A stretch of 64,000 nt of DNA from Theropithecus gelada (GCF_003255815.1 NC_037682.1:45674986-45738985), one strand, 5' to 3'; positions 10,085 through 21,829 are shown, numbered from the stretch's first letter. Notes: generated by a model not told the origin, from the letters alone. Numbers and translations are program-made.

Positions 10085-11082
10085 CATGAACTGGTCCTGT
10101 ACTGGGCTGAATAATGTCTTGCCAAAAATTCTTGTCCCCCTGGAACCTCAGAATATAACCTAATTTGAAAATATGATCTTTACAGATTTAATTAGTTAAA
10201 ATGAGTTTATCCTGGATTAGGGTGGGTGTAGGGTAAGTGCCCCTTATAGCAATAATTTAAGCATACCCTTAGAATGACCTTGTCTGGCAGACACACCTGA
10301 ATGTGTGTTCTGAGCCAGGGAATCCAGATGTAACCAACCCACAGATTCATTCCTTGCCCATGAGGAACATCTGAGCCCCCATTCCGTCCCATAGAACATG
10401 GGCTGTACAGGAGATTAAGGCTCTGAGTTCTAGGTGAAATGAAAGTTGCCATGTGGAGGTCATTAAGGGGAGGCTGTTAAGTGAAAATGCTGTATAAACT
10501 ACATGCTGTTTGAAAGCAGTTGTGATTTTCCTGCCCAGCCAGCCACCACTAGGCTGTGCAGTTATCTTGTCCAGCCTACTGCCACTGGACCATTTCTATA
10601 TGTAAGGGGGTTGTCCTGTCCAGACTGCTGCCACCAGATTCTCTGCCCTGTAGGTAAGTCCCTAATAAAACTCCATGTCGCATTTGCTGGCTCTGGGTCT
10701 CTTCTTTGGCCTCTAGAACCTGGTGCCTTCCCTATTGAGACGAATAGGAGTTTAGCACTACACTGGGTTGTAAAGCCAATGACTGGTGTCTTTATAACAA
10801 GGCCACGTGAACACACAGGAGACATGAAGAGAAGAATACCATGTAAATATGAAGCCAAAGATTGGAGTGATGCAACTACAAACCAAGGATTGCCAAGAAA
10901 TGCCAGCAACCTTAGAACCTAAGAGAGTGAGTCCTTCCCCAGAGCCTCTAGAAGGAACCAATCCTGCCAACAACCTGATTTTGAACTTTCAGCCTCTAGA
11001 GCTGTGAGATAATAAATTTCTGTTGGTTTAAGCCACCAGTTCATGATATTTTCTTATGGTAGGCCTAGGAAACAAATACAGG
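10085..11082 (+). mobile_element. MaLR/ERVL-type LTR split by a later LTR
   Basis: The left part (10085-10226: 'actgggctgaataatgtc', 'aatttgaaaatatgatc', 'ggattagggtggg') and right part (10763-11082: 'gactggtgtctttataac', 'ttggagtgatgcaacta', 'cagcctctagagctgtgag', 'ataaatttctgttgg', 'taggcctaggaaac') read as one LTR when 10227-10762 is removed. It is an old, non-coding retroviral-type LTR relic. The family name is uncertain. Confidence 0.75.
10227..10762 (+). mobile_element. Solo LTR nested in the older LTR
   Basis: A 536-bp block starts TGTAGGG and ends CACTACA, giving TG...CA termini. It is bounded by gtggg (10222-10226) and ctggg (10763-10767), a 5-bp duplication with one mismatch, as for ERVL-class integration. 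Near its 3' end is AATAAAA followed by a T/C-rich stretch, as in LTR R regions. It has no internal viral genes. I cannot name the family. Confidence 0.65.
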
Positions 11083-11189
11083 TCACAACCTACATGTCTA
11101 GCCTTTCTTCCATCAAAATCACCTTCCTCACAGTCCATGCATGAGAAGTAGCTCTTATACATTTAAAAAAACAGAAAGACAGAGTTCAG

Positions 11190-11300
11190 ATCTCACCTCC
11201 ACCATTTTGGCTGCTGTGTGACATTGGGCAAACCAATTCTCTTATTTTTAGTTGTCTACTCTGTAAAATGAAGATAATAGAAGGACTGTTGTAGTGAGTT
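11190..11300 (+). repeat. MIR SINE relic
   Basis: Sense MIR core: 'gctgctgtgtgacattggg' and 'tctgtaaaatgaagataat'. Confidence 0.75.
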
Positions 11301-11999
11301 GAATGTGAAAATGTACACGTAACAACAGGGAGACTATATTCGCCACCAGAATTTTCTTGGGGAAGACATTGCATTTGTTTGGAAAATACAGCTAAACCAA
11401 CCTCTTCCAGAAGAGTGGATCCCAAGGGCCATGATCTGGACACAATGATCTGGATCATTGATCCTGTTGATTAACACAATGGATCTGTAGTGTGCACATT
11501 GTGGGTGATGGTGGCAAGAGTTGGCTAAGAAAGGGTGAGGAATGTAAAGTTCATAGGAAAGAATCCAGGAGAGAAAAGGGCCAGCAAGGAAGCAAGTGAG
11601 GGAAGGAGATAGCAACACTCCTCCATACCGCCGTAGGCTAAGGGGAGTTCTCTGGGAAAACGGAAACCTCTAATGGATATTTTTAGTTGTTTGTAGTGAA
11701 GTATACAAGATAAGCTCAACGCTCCATGTCCCCTACAAAATATGCAGTCAAATCTAAATTGGGTACCAACATTTTTATAATCATGGATTCTTTTGGTTCA
11801 AACTTGGAAATGTATTGAGTTTAGAGTTTGGGTTGTTGTCATGGGGTAAAAATGAAGAAAGCCCATGCAGACACATGAGCTGGAGAACCAGGGACCTGAG
11901 TGACATCTGGTTCACTCACATAAGAAAGTGGCCAGCTTACTGCAGGTCATCTATAAACATTATAAATAAATGTTCGCTTCAGCCTCAGCCCTCATCTTC
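11301..11999. other. Unassigned intronic sequence
   Basis: No repeat or exon supported. Minus-strand open frames of 64-94 codons lack any recognisable domain. Confidence 0.5.
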
Positions 12000-12215
12000 C
12001 TGACCATGTCTTGCTCCTGCCTAAGCTTGGAATGACTTATCCTCTTCCTCCACCACTTCTTCATCCATTTGAATCCTATCCAGCCTTCAAGAATCAGCTG
12101 CCTCCTGCACAAAGCCTTCACACACCTTCCCAGCCAGAAAGGATGATCTTCCCTTCTCCCAACTTTGTGCAGCGTGTTCCCATGTAACAGGCACCTTATT
12201 CCTTCTGGAGTTAAT
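12000..12215 (+). repeat. L2 LINE relic
   Basis: 'ctaagcttggaatgac', 'ccagccttcaagaatcag' and 'cacaaagccttcac' follow the sense L2 region upstream of its 3' UTR. Confidence 0.65.
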
Positions 12216-12779
12216 TAATAAAAAGCAAAGTTAAAAGTCATGCAGAGAAAGATAAGGGAAGATCAACTCAGAAAAAAGAGAAAGGCCCAGAAAGAGGTAG
12301 GGAAAGGGGAAAAGTTAGGGGGAGGGGCATTGAAAAGCTCAAATGGCCAACTTTTTTCATGGTCATTGTATCCCGGACTAAGCAAAAGGGACAGAGGGGA
12401 AAGGCGATATCTCTAGCAGGCCCTTTTGTAAAGTTGAAATTCAAGCATTTCTCTTGACTCTTGAATGTCATTCTGAAATGCAGTGAAAACAATTGCTACG
12501 CTGGTAACGTGGTTTCCTGGAAGCTGTCTTACAGTCATGTGGGCATGAATTACCAAAACCTCCACCCACCAAGCTTTCTCCCCACCCTCCCTCTGAGCAA
12601 ATAAATACACCAATCATGGCCTAAAATGGGCATTAACCTCAAAGCTGGGACAGGTGAGATGCTTTGCCCCATGGGCCTGGAACGAGGAAATAATTCAATT
12701 TGCCTATTAGTGGAGAGGACAGAAGATAATCAGAGGCTGGGTCCACCCCGACCTGTCCTGACTTCAGCACCTATCTTGG
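12216..12779. other. Unassigned intronic sequence
   Basis: Contains a purine-rich segment near 12240-12330. No repeat family or exon recognised. Confidence 0.5.
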
Positions 12780-13225
12780 AGCCTGGGCTGCTGGGAGCTG
12801 GGGATAAAGGAATGAAAGACACATTTGCTGTTCTCAAGGAGGTCCCTTGTGCAGAAGGAGACCAATGAGCAGGCAAGTACAGTACAATCTGACTAGTGCA
12901 ATGACAGAGTAGCCTGGAGGTTATTGCAACCCAGAGAAGAGAACCTAAACCCAAGGAGGGACTGCCTGGGCTGAGCCTTAGACAATGAAGAGGAATTCTG
13001 TGTCTCCAGTCTATAACTTACTACCACAAATACGCCCAGTGACTCTTCAATTCAACCTCATTTCAGAGATATCAAAATATAAGAAAATGTATGCTTGGGT
13101 GGGGGTGGTAGGAAAAAATCTGTAGAAATAAGATAAGGAGGCTTGAGGGGGAAGGGCTATCCAAACAGAGGAAACAGAATATGCAAAGGCCCAGAGGCAA
13201 AATCATGGCCAAGATAAAGGTACCA
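12780..13225 (-). repeat. L2-like LINE relic
   Basis: Antisense phrases 'ctgttctcaaggaggtcc', 'gagtagcctggaggtt' and 'atgcaaaggcccagaggc' are spaced as in other L2 copies in this window. Confidence 0.55.
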
Positions 13226-13262
13226 TTCTAATAAGTACATGTGAAGGACTCATGAAGTGGGG

Positions 13263-13640
13263 AGTGTCTTACTCAGCTTGGGCTGCTATAACAGAATACC
13301 ATAGACTGGGTGGCTTGAACAAGAAACATTCATTCCTCATAGTTCTGGAGGCTGGAAGTCTGAGATCTGGTGCCAGCATGGTTAGGTTCTTGGTAATCCG
13401 GCATTCCTCCTGATTCACAGGCAGTTGTCTTCTCACTGTATTTTCACATGGTTGAAAGAGTGAGTCTAACACCTTCATCTCCTCATAAGAGCAATAATGC
13501 CATCATTGGGGCTTCACCCTCATGACCTCATCTCAACCTCATTACCTCCCAAAGGCCCCACCTCCAAATACCATCAGATTGGGGATTAAGGCTTCAACAT
13601 ATGAATTTAGGGGAACACAACTCAGTCCATGGCATTGAGT
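13263..13640 (-). mobile_element. MaLR-type LTR relic
   Basis: Antisense copy: 'gctgctataacagaatacc', 'gttctggaggctggaagtc', 'cctcatgacctcatctcaa', 'aaggccccacctccaaata' and 'catatgaatttaggggaac', ending 'ctcagtccatgg'. It belongs to the same broad group as the LTR at 54137. It is non-coding. Confidence 0.82.
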
Positions 13641-13689
13641 TTACAATAATTGAAGTGAATAACCATGAGAATAATCACTGTTTGTCTAT

Positions 13690-14060
13690 AATACTTACCA
13701 ATGAGAAATTCCCTCACAGTATTATCTGTGATAATATACAACTGGAAACAACATAAATGTCCAATGGTCAAGAATGAGTTATACAAATTATGGTACCTTC
13801 ATACAACTACTTTCTGGCTACTAAAAGTGACTGTGTATAAAAATATTTAATGACATGAAAAGGTGTTCATGATGTATTAAGTTTTTAAAAATATGGGTCA
13901 TAAAATACACAGATGTTAATTAGTAGGAAAAAATGACTAAAAGGAAATGGATCAAAATATTCACAATTTTTATCTCAGGGTTGGGATTGCAGGTGATTAT
14001 TAGTTATCCTTTTCCCATCCCTATGGTTGACATTTTCTATAAGATTTTTGAAATGAGAAT
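13690..14060 (+). mobile_element. Old L1/HAL1-type 3' relic
   Basis: 'aactggaaacaacataaatg', 'agttatacaaattatggta' and 'gttcatgatgtattaag' are typical of the 3' ends of old mammalian L1 or HAL1 elements. It is diverged and non-coding. Confidence 0.6.
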
Positions 14061-14689
14061 GGAAGGTGAGTGTATGTATATGTGCATGGGTATGTAAGAC
14101 TGATTATGTATTTACTGCTGGACATGACCCAGGAAATGCAGGAAACAACATCAGTGTGGCTCTCCAGGTGAGAATAAGTGCACAAGTACCCAGCCCAGGG
14201 CTCATTGCAGCTTCTCCCATTTCTGGCTGTTCCTTGAGAACCCTTGTATGGGCTTTGCCAAAGGTCACACTCAGCCTCCACCATTCTCTTAAACAGTTTA
14301 AATGACACAGGGACAGTCACCTTCCAAGGTGGGGATGTAATTAGTTCTTTGGGCCAAAGGTTCCTTTTAAAAATGTTTGATCTATTATCTGTCTGCAAAT
14401 TAGCACTGACAGATATGACTGTTGGCCTATTTTCAGAGGGATAGTGAGAACATGAAAGAAGAGGCTCCAAGGTGGAAAGAAGATGGTTTTAGGCTTTGAA
14501 GATCCTACAAGATCACAGAGCCAGGGAGAAAGCCCTTTGCCTTTACTGGTGAATGTGTGAACTAGTAGTTGACCACCTAGGTCAAGTCTAAGAAAGGTGG
14601 CATGTGGAGTAGAATACAGCTGAGATTCACTCATTTTCCTATCTAATTCCTCTCTGTTCTCTACTCTGAAGCTACAACAGTGAACAGGG
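14061..14689. other. Unassigned intronic sequence
   Basis: No repeat or exon recognised. Minus-strand open frames of 149 and 169 codons overlap this stretch and its flanks but are compositional, without familiar motifs. Confidence 0.45.
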
Positions 14690-14960
14690 ACAGCTCCAAC
14701 CTTTACAGGGCTTGCATTCCACTGAAAGACAAGGACAAAAAGCAAATACATGCTTTGAAAGCAGGTAGTGATACATGCTATGCGAATAAAGGAAGAGAGT
14801 AGAGAATATTGGGGTGCTAGCTTAGATGGGCTGGTCAAGAAAGAGCACACATACTAAAGAAGTAAAGGAGCAAGCTCATGTTTATCAGTGGAAAAGCATT
14901 TAAGACAGCGGGAACAACAACAATAACGGCGCTGAGCTGGGAGCATGCTTGAAAAACTCA
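14690..14960 (-). repeat. L2-like LINE 3' relic
   Basis: 'acaacagtgaacaggg', 'gggcttgcattccactg', 'gtgatacatgctatgcg' resemble antisense L2 3' sequence. Confidence 0.5.
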
Positions 14961-15174
14961 GGAAACAGTAAGGAAGCTGATGTGGTTGGAGTGGAGTGAG
15001 ACCTGGGAAAACTTCTACGGGCATCCTTCTCTAGCTGACTGCGTATGGTCTCTATAGATATGGGTACCCCACACCTTGCTACCATCCTATGTACCAGACC
15101 CCAGGAAGCTGCTTTCTCCTACTCATCATCTTCAGTCAGAAGAAACGAGTCATTGAAAACCTGGCCTTGTTGAC

Positions 15175-15640
15175 TAGCAGTATGAGTATTGGCTAAGAGC
15201 TCAGACTCTGAAGTCAGAGCCCTGGATAAAAGTCCCAGCTCTGTCACCTCCCTGCTGTGTGCCCTTGGGTAAGCTACTTAGCTAATATGTAAGCCAAGTG
15301 GTGTGCTGGTAAACTGGATCTTCTTTGGGAGGAAAGGGGATAAAGAATGCTCTGATTTGTAGCATTTGCCAATTTCCATGGTGTAAATACTCTTGCTATA
15401 GTCTATTTTTAGCTAGCGACATGATATCACTGAATGTGAAATTGGGAAGAGATGCACAAAACTGGCTCTCAAGAGCTAGCAGCAGCCAGCCTCAGCATAC
15501 CATTGCCTCAGTTTCTTCATCTGCAAAATGGATTTCACCTTATAGAGTACCTGGTAGGAATCAGATGAAGCATATATAAAAAGCACTTAGCACAGTGTAT
15601 AGTATATGGCTAACGCTCCATAAATGAGAGCAGCAATGCT
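15175..15640 (+). repeat. MIR SINE split by a small DNA transposon-like element
   Basis: The first half (15175-15298: 'agctcagactctgaagtcag', 'ctgtgtgcccttgggtaag') and second half (15503-15640: 'cctcagtttcttcatctgc', 'cttagcacagtgtat', 'acgctccataaatgag') make one MIR when the intervening 204 bp are removed. Confidence 0.78.
15299..15502. mobile_element. Small TIR element inserted in a MIR
   Basis: The ends TGGTGTGCTG (15299-15308) and CAGCATACCA (15493-15502) are inverted repeats with one mismatch, bounding about 204 bp that interrupt a MIR. The size and termini suggest a non-autonomous hAT-like DNA transposon. I cannot name the family, and a clear 8-bp target duplication is not visible. 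Confidence 0.55.
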
Positions 15641-15699
15641 GACTCAATAAGGATCCTAAATTCCTGTGTGGCATTTGTGTATAGACATGAATTCTCAAA

Positions 15700-15840
15700 G
15701 GCAAAGGGCCAAGAGGAGCCTGGGACCCTATTCTGACTCTGTCTCTACCTCCTTTTGTGACTGTGCAAGTTGTTTTCCTTCTCTGGTCTTCAGTTACTCT
15801 ATCTGAAGTGACAGATAGAACTCAGTATAAAGCCCCTTCC
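15700..15840 (+). repeat. Possible MIR relic
   Basis: 'tgtgactgtgcaagttg' followed by 'ctggtcttcagttactc' and 'tatctgaagtgac' resembles a decayed MIR core. Confidence 0.4.
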
Positions 15841-15999
15841 ACACTGGACATTCTATAACTTCCTACTTCGGGGAATGCTCTGGAAGCGGCATCAACAGAG
15901 TGGGTGAGGGCTCCCAAGGCAGCAGGAAGGTGGGAAAGAGTTAGCCATATCTCACTAATATTAAAAGCTACCTGGACAGAGGTGGCAGATGTTTTCAGA

Positions 16000-17740
16000 G
16001 TCTGGAACAGCAAGCCTGAGTGAGTTCTTTAGTGGCAAAGGCCAAAGCATTGTTTGAAAGGTCAAGGGTATGAAAGAAAAACACCTGGGGAGAAAATGAG
16101 ACACATGGCAGTGGTGAGAGCAAAAGATGTGTGTAAATGAGAAGGTTCAAGACCGATAGATTTTCAGAAAATGTCTTTAATCAACATCTTAGAAACGAAC
16201 ATTTCTGCCAAACCTTGCATGTGAAGAGAGAAAAGAATTCAGAGGAGCTGTTGATAAAACTGGGGGTGAGATGAGCATACCAGAAGCCAAAACGGAAAAT
16301 GAAGGTGAAAATGATCAATGCGCTCTAAGACAATCCTCACCCGGACACAGGCAAGGCAGAGCGAAGAGGTTTGTTAGAGAAATCAAGCAATGCCAAACTT
16401 CATGGAATTGAGAACTGAATTTGCAAAGCTGAATTCTTTGCGCCTCCAGTGTCCTCATTAGAATCCCTTTGAAGTACATCAGAGTATAATTTTCAAGAGT
16501 CAAGAACAAAGCTTCATCTAGCCATTGGCTCCAATGGCCCACCAGCAGAAACAAAGTATCTGAACGCTCTGCTCCCTCAAAGCCACAGACATGAGGCAGG
16601 CCTCTCCACAGATGACAAACGGCACCGGAGATTTTTGTGGACTTTGCACTTTTATTCGTGAAAGTCTCTGGCCTGAATTCCTTCTCAGGGGGACAAATGA
16701 ATATCAAGCCTGAATGCCGTGATCCCAGAAATTGCTTCCACTAGCTATTATGGTTTGGAACTCAATTCTCCTCACAAATGAGTAGTTTTCTCAAGCAGCC
16801 TGAGAATTCACCGCCCTTCTAAGTCATGACAAGTAGGTAACTTAACCGAATTTCCATCTCGGTAATCCCTGTTCTAACATTTTTGGGTCAGATATTGTTC
16901 CCATAAGGAGCTTAATTCAGACGCCTTGACATCCAGGGAAATGAAAGGGGAAGTTAAAGGACGTATTTCATTCTGACTGAAGCTAAACTCTGACAGGTGA
17001 GCTTAATTACTGGCTGCCTCTAGCTCCTAACCATCCAGCTTATGATGGAAAGAATAAAGTCATCATAAAAAATAACGACATTTTAGTCAAACTGGGAACA
17101 ACGTTGCAGCAACCAGTGACTGGAGTTGTGAACGAGAGCCTTGAAGAGGTGAGGAAAATCTAGGAGGGAGATGCCCCCACCTACTTCTCACACCTTGGTT
17201 TCAGCATCTTGAAGGCGCAGTGAGTCCCAGGCCTAAGAAATCAGGAACTGCAAGTACCACATTAACTGTCTATAAACAGTTATCAACAGTAGCCTTTAAG
17301 CTTATTAAAAAACAAACTAGGAAACGAATCAATCACTGTCAAATGCTCAGTGGGATGCTGCTTCTAAAAATAAGAGTCCATTTGAAATTCTAAGAGCTTC
17401 ATACAGCGGATGCTTAAACAATCTGCTGGTAAAACTTTAAAGGGTACAAGAAGACCTCTGAATGGCCCAGAAACAACACCAACTGAGGGTTAGAAGCTCC
17501 AAGTTTCAACCCTGGCTTTTGCCAGTCACCAGCCTTATGGTTTGCGCAAGTTATCCCCTATCTCTGCCTGTCAATATCCTTAATCACGGCCACTCACATC
17601 TTTACCTTTCAGCAGCATCATCTGCTTTGGAAACCTGGCTGAGAGATATGCTCATTGTCTTGCAAGCCTGTTTCTCTTCGGTCTGCACCTCTCTGTGAAG
17701 TGGTGCTGCCTGCACCTTCCCCGCCCCCTATTCCTAACAG
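16000..17740. other. Unique block, candidate conserved non-coding region
   Basis: About 1.7 kb with almost no recognisable repeats, unusual for this window. It has several retained CpGs and homeodomain-type motifs (gagcttaattactggc near 17001, gagcttaattcag near 16908). An 18-bp palindrome carrying facing CCAAT boxes (gccattgg-ct-ccaatggc) lies at 16521-16538. A degraded MIR may sit near 17490-17580. Enhancer activity is a guess from composition. Confidence 0.3.
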
Positions 17741-17834
17741 AGTATTAACACTACCAGTCATTGAGTGCTTCCCATGAACCCTTGAAGTAAGCATTTTACC
17801 CACATCATTACATTTAATATTCATGACAATGTCT

Positions 17835-17955
17835 ACTCATTCATTTAACAGATATGCATTCCTTACTCTGTGCCAGGCAGCATGCTAAGAGCCAGGGATT
17901 AGGTGGAGAACAATACAAGCTTGGCCCTTGGCCCTGAGGAGTTTGTGGTATACAT
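17835..17955 (-). repeat. L2 3'-end relic
   Basis: 'tactcattcatttaacag', 'ctctgtgccaggcagcatg' and 'tggagaacaatacaagc' are the antisense L2 terminus. Confidence 0.7.
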
Positions 17956-18229
17956 ATTATAACTAGTTTACAGGTAAGGAAAATGAGATTCAAAAAAGAT
18001 TAAATAGTGAGAAGCAGCAGAGGGAGGATTCAAATCCAACCTAGATTGTGACACTTCCAGTGGCCTGGGTACATTTCTTTTTCCCTCTCTCACACTCCTT
18101 GGAGGTGGGGTCCAGGTCACAGTAAGATGCTTGATAAATAAGAATGGCTTAACTGAACTCTGCAAACCTTGGTTACCTCATTTGTAAAATGTGGGTAAAC
18201 AGGTCTGCCTCACTGTCTCCTGGGATGTG

Positions 18230-18955
18230 AAGATCCCAGGGCACATGCAGTCATCTATAAGGGCCTCTGAACAAGTTGGGGGAATTGAATGTGACTTGCT
18301 TTGAAGGAAATTCAATCTCTCTGCCTCCACCAGTCCATTGGTCAGCACTGCCCACAGCCTCAGAGCTGCCTCGCTTCACATCAGAGCCTGCCCCACAAAG
18401 CCTGGACAAGGTCTCATTACACACCCAGCATATCCCACTAATGCCATGCTCAACTGTCCATGTGCTCAGGTTTCCTGGGCTGCATACAATCTCCCTACTG
18501 GGTTAGCAGGCTCCCCAGGGGCAGCAGACAGAGGCCTAGCAGCCTGGCCAAGTCTTCCAGGTCTCTACCTGGGCCAGAAGCTCCTGGTTTCCAGATGGGA
18601 TCACTGTCAGGGGAGAAAATGGCACACACTAGCCCTTTCCTGGAACGGAAATAACTGCCAAGGGAAAGCATTCAGTAAATAGTGTAGCCCAACTCAGCTT
18701 AGTTTTTAGTTTGAAAAGCCAAAATAGCTTGAAACCAGATCAATGCCACTGCCTGAAGATAGTCAGGGGGAGCAGAGAAGGCCAGGAATGGGACAAAAGC
18801 AGATTTGCCTCCCCTGCAAGGGCAAATTGAATGCTGAGTGGCCCAAGCATTGAGGCTCAGCCCTAGTTCTAGGTCCCTTCCACTCCTGGTTGCTTGGCGA
18901 TATGCTTTATTCAGCCCTTTCTGACTATTGTCCTGTGTGAGAATGGCATAGTCAG
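18230..18955. other. Unassigned intronic sequence
   Basis: No repeat or exon recognised. Overlapping plus-strand open frames of 64-114 codons (18276-18682) have no recognisable motifs. Confidence 0.45.
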
Positions 18956-18959
18956 TGCC

Positions 18960-19165
18960 GACAAAATGTAATGAATTTGAGTCCTATATCTGTGCTGTGT
19001 GACTTCAAACTACTGATTCAACCTCTCTGAGCCTCAGGTTTCACAGTTATAAATTAGGTATAATTATTCCTACACCTCCTAATAGTGTTATTAGGAGGTA
19101 AAATAGTGAATGGTGAGAAAGTACTTGAGACATAATGAGTGTTCAGTAAAAGGTAGACAGTGATA
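18960..19165 (+). repeat. MIR SINE relic
   Basis: Sense MIR: 'atctgtgctgtgtgactt', 'cctctctgagcctcagg', 'agtgttcagtaaaagg'. It contains an 11-bp hairpin, acctcctaata and tattaggaggt around gtgt (19074-19099). Confidence 0.75.
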
Positions 19166-19869
19166 ATCTTCATGATTTTTTTTTTTTTAAGGCAGGAAGG
19201 ACATGATGAGAGAATCTTGCAGCCCCTTGCAATCAGAAGTACCAATTTTAGGGGTACTCTGATTGACACCGTGGATGAGGCAATACGTGGTGAATGAGAG
19301 CAAGATTCAAAAAGAGAACATGGGGGCATCTGGCAAAGGGGTTAGAAGAATCAGAATGCAGAAATCAGATACAATTTAAATTAAAAAGGAATAAATCCAT
19401 TTTAAATTGTGCTGTCCATAACTACTTATTCAATCCACCTTCTTTTGATCAATCCTCCTTCCATGCCCTTCTAGCATTCTCCTCGTTAATGATAGTAAAC
19501 ATGCTCCATAAATAAAAAGTGTAGTTGAGAGGTAATTAATGCTGGGCCGTCTAGTTCTGAATTTCCAATCATGTTCTCCTTACATTAAAATAAGATTGGA
19601 GGCATGTGTGACAATCAAATTTACTCTAGTTTAAAAAAACATACAAACACATACTAAAGTCAGTTACTTGGGGAGAGATTTGGGAACCACGGCTGCAATT
19701 AGCTTCCATATGCCACCCAAATATGTTGAGCTTCACTTGTGCACCTGTCAGGATGTGACACTGTCAGCGTGTCTTCTGCAAAGCCACACATATGAGATGT
19801 TCAGGGACAAAGATCTATCATGAGATCCAGCAGAACCTGGTCAGCAACGCTAACTGTGCTAGAAGCTGT

Positions 19870-20015
19870 GAAGTGGGCTGAGGCTGCATTTGACCTGACC
19901 CTATGATTCTATTTCTCACTAGCTGTGTGTTTTGAACAAATCACTTCTCTTCTCTGTTTTAGTGTCTTCATTTTCCTAATCTGTAAAATGGGCATAATAT
20001 TTTAAGAAAATCAGG
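19870..20015 (+). repeat. MIR SINE relic
   Basis: 'ctcactagctgtgtgtttt', 'cattttcctaatctgtaaa' and 'atgggcataatat' mark a sense MIR. Confidence 0.75.
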
Positions 20016-20109
20016 TTGATAAAAATGCTTTGGAAACTGCAGGATTCTGCAGCTGTTAGTGAATACTGTCAGCCCTGATCCCATCCAAATGTTGCCCAGT
20101 GCTTTATGT

Positions 20110-20444
20110 CAGGGGTCCCCAGACCTTGAACCACGGACCAGTACCATTGTATGGCCTGTTACGAATTGGGCTGCACAGCAGGAGGTGAGTGGGGGGCGAG
20201 TGAGCATTACCACCTGAGCTCTGCCTGTCAGATCAGTGGTGGCATTAGATTCTCACAGAAGCGTGAACCCTATTGTGAACTGCACATGCGAGGGATCTAG
20301 GTTGCACACTCCTTATGAGAATCTAATGCCTGATGATCTGAGGTGCAAAAGTTTCACCCTGAAACCACATCCTGCACCTCTGCCCATGGAAAAATTGTCT
20401 TCCACAAAACTGGTCTTTGGTGCCAGAAAGACTGGGGACCACTG
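20110..20444 (+). mobile_element. MER1-type hAT-Charlie DNA transposon
   Basis: The 335-bp element begins CAGGGGTCCCC and ends GGGGACCACTG (terminal inverted repeats). It carries the MER1 interior ('ctgcacagcaggaggtgag', 'cctgatgatctgaggtgc', 'gaaaaattgtcttccac'). A perfect 8-bp duplication, ctttatgt, flanks it (20102-20109 and 20445-20452), as for hAT transposition. It is non-autonomous with no transposase. Confidence 0.92.
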
Positions 20445-20929
20445 CTTTATGTGATAGCCAGCTACCCCCAAGACGGACTGTATTTTACACCTTTCCAGTG
20501 TCAAAAGCCAGGGGCAGGAAGGGTGACAACATGTAGGGAAGCAGGTGTGTGGAGGGCTACTCTGGGGACCAAATCGAGGGTCAACTTACCCATTAGGCAC
20601 AGTAGGCACAATGCTTAGGAGCCAAGATACTTTTAGGGGCCCATGGAAATGTAATTTGGTTTTTAAACTGGAAGGATGAAATGGATAAAATTCAGCCTGG
20701 ATTATATTTGTCTTTTGCAAATGCAGTCATAAAATAAACACCTGAGCTTTCTGAAGACAATGCCACAGGTCAAGGAATGAATGAGAATTCCAGACACCGT
20801 GACAGGCCGAAAGGGGAGATTCCTGAGGGGGACAGGGGCATGAGCCATTTCTGGGTGCCTCTGAAATCATGCCTTCTGAGCAACTGTCCCACGTGACTAC
20901 TGGATTCATCTTCCAGGTGGAGATCATTT

Positions 20930-21475
20930 CTACTCCTACTGCTGGTGAGAGTACAACCCTGCTAGAGGGCGATAGGGAATATTTAGTAAAATCTAAAAAG
21001 CATGTACTTTGATCCAATAATTATGCTTTCAGGAGTCCATCTATCTTACAGTCCTATACGGGAAACTGCAAAGATAGAGGTGTAATCAGCACATTGTTCA
21101 TGATGGCAAAAAATCAGAATAACTCAAATGCCTACCAGGAGGACAATGGCCATATAATAGTCTGCAGTGCAGAGTTCAGAGAAGGCATTTGACATCTATG
21201 TCAGGAGATGCCTAAGAGACGATGATGCATGAAAGAAGACCTCTGTAGGACGGTGAGGTTGGTGAAATTCTAACTGGAGTAAAGAAAGGATAGATATATT
21301 TGAATAGAATTGTTTTTGTACAAATTTTCTGGAATGATGCACAAGAAACTGTTCTAAGAGGTGATTTCTGGGACAGTGGGGTGAGGTTGGTTGGAGAAAA
21401 CATGAGTGTTTTCTATTCCTTTTATATCCATGCCACAAATCTTTTAAAAAGAAAACCATCCACAGATATTACCTT
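20930..21475 (+). mobile_element. Old L1/HAL1-type 3' relic
   Basis: 'tttgatccaataattatgc', 'gttcatgatggcaaaaaat', 'tgcctaccaggaggacaatg' and 'ggtgatttctgggacag' match the 3' part of old L1-type elements. It is decayed. Confidence 0.6.
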
Positions 21476-21479
21476 TTAA

Positions 21480-21825
21480 ATTAAAAGTATTGATTGAAAC
21501 CATAAGCAGAGAACTAATTGCAGGTCTACCACAACTGGTGGTGCTCCTTCCTCCATCCTCAGCCCCGTTCCCTAAATCACTGTCTCTCTAAATGGGCCCC
21601 CACATGAGTGGTGTCAGAACTAAACCTTCTGGAGGTATTTAGGATAGGGAGATGGAAGAAGTGACAGCCAACAGCTGGCACTGGGGAGTATTTCAGTGGG
21701 TCTCTGGCAAAATGTGACATTGGCATCTTCTACTCTGCTCAGTGAAGGCCTGCAACTCATCCCTAGGATAGGCCTTCACTCCAGGTCTCTTTCTGGAAAG
21801 TGTTTCACTCTTAAACTACATAAAG
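21480..21825. other. Unassigned sequence with a short inverted repeat
   Basis: No repeat family recognised. The 11-bp arms agtgaaggcct (21741-21751) and aggccttcact (21770-21780) are exact complements around 18 bases. Confidence 0.45.
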
Positions 21826-21829
21826 ACAA

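Noticed and set aside
10207..10922. Cluster of open frames on both strands (up to 139 codons)
   Set aside because: They fall within two nested LTRs and cross their junction. The LTRs are non-coding.
14021..14850. Minus-strand frames of 149 and 169 codons
   Set aside because: They overlap in different frames and enter old L1 and L2 relics. No family resemblance.
20236..20618. Open frames around a MER1 element
   Set aside because: They derive from MER1 transposon sequence and its flank. The MITE encodes nothing.
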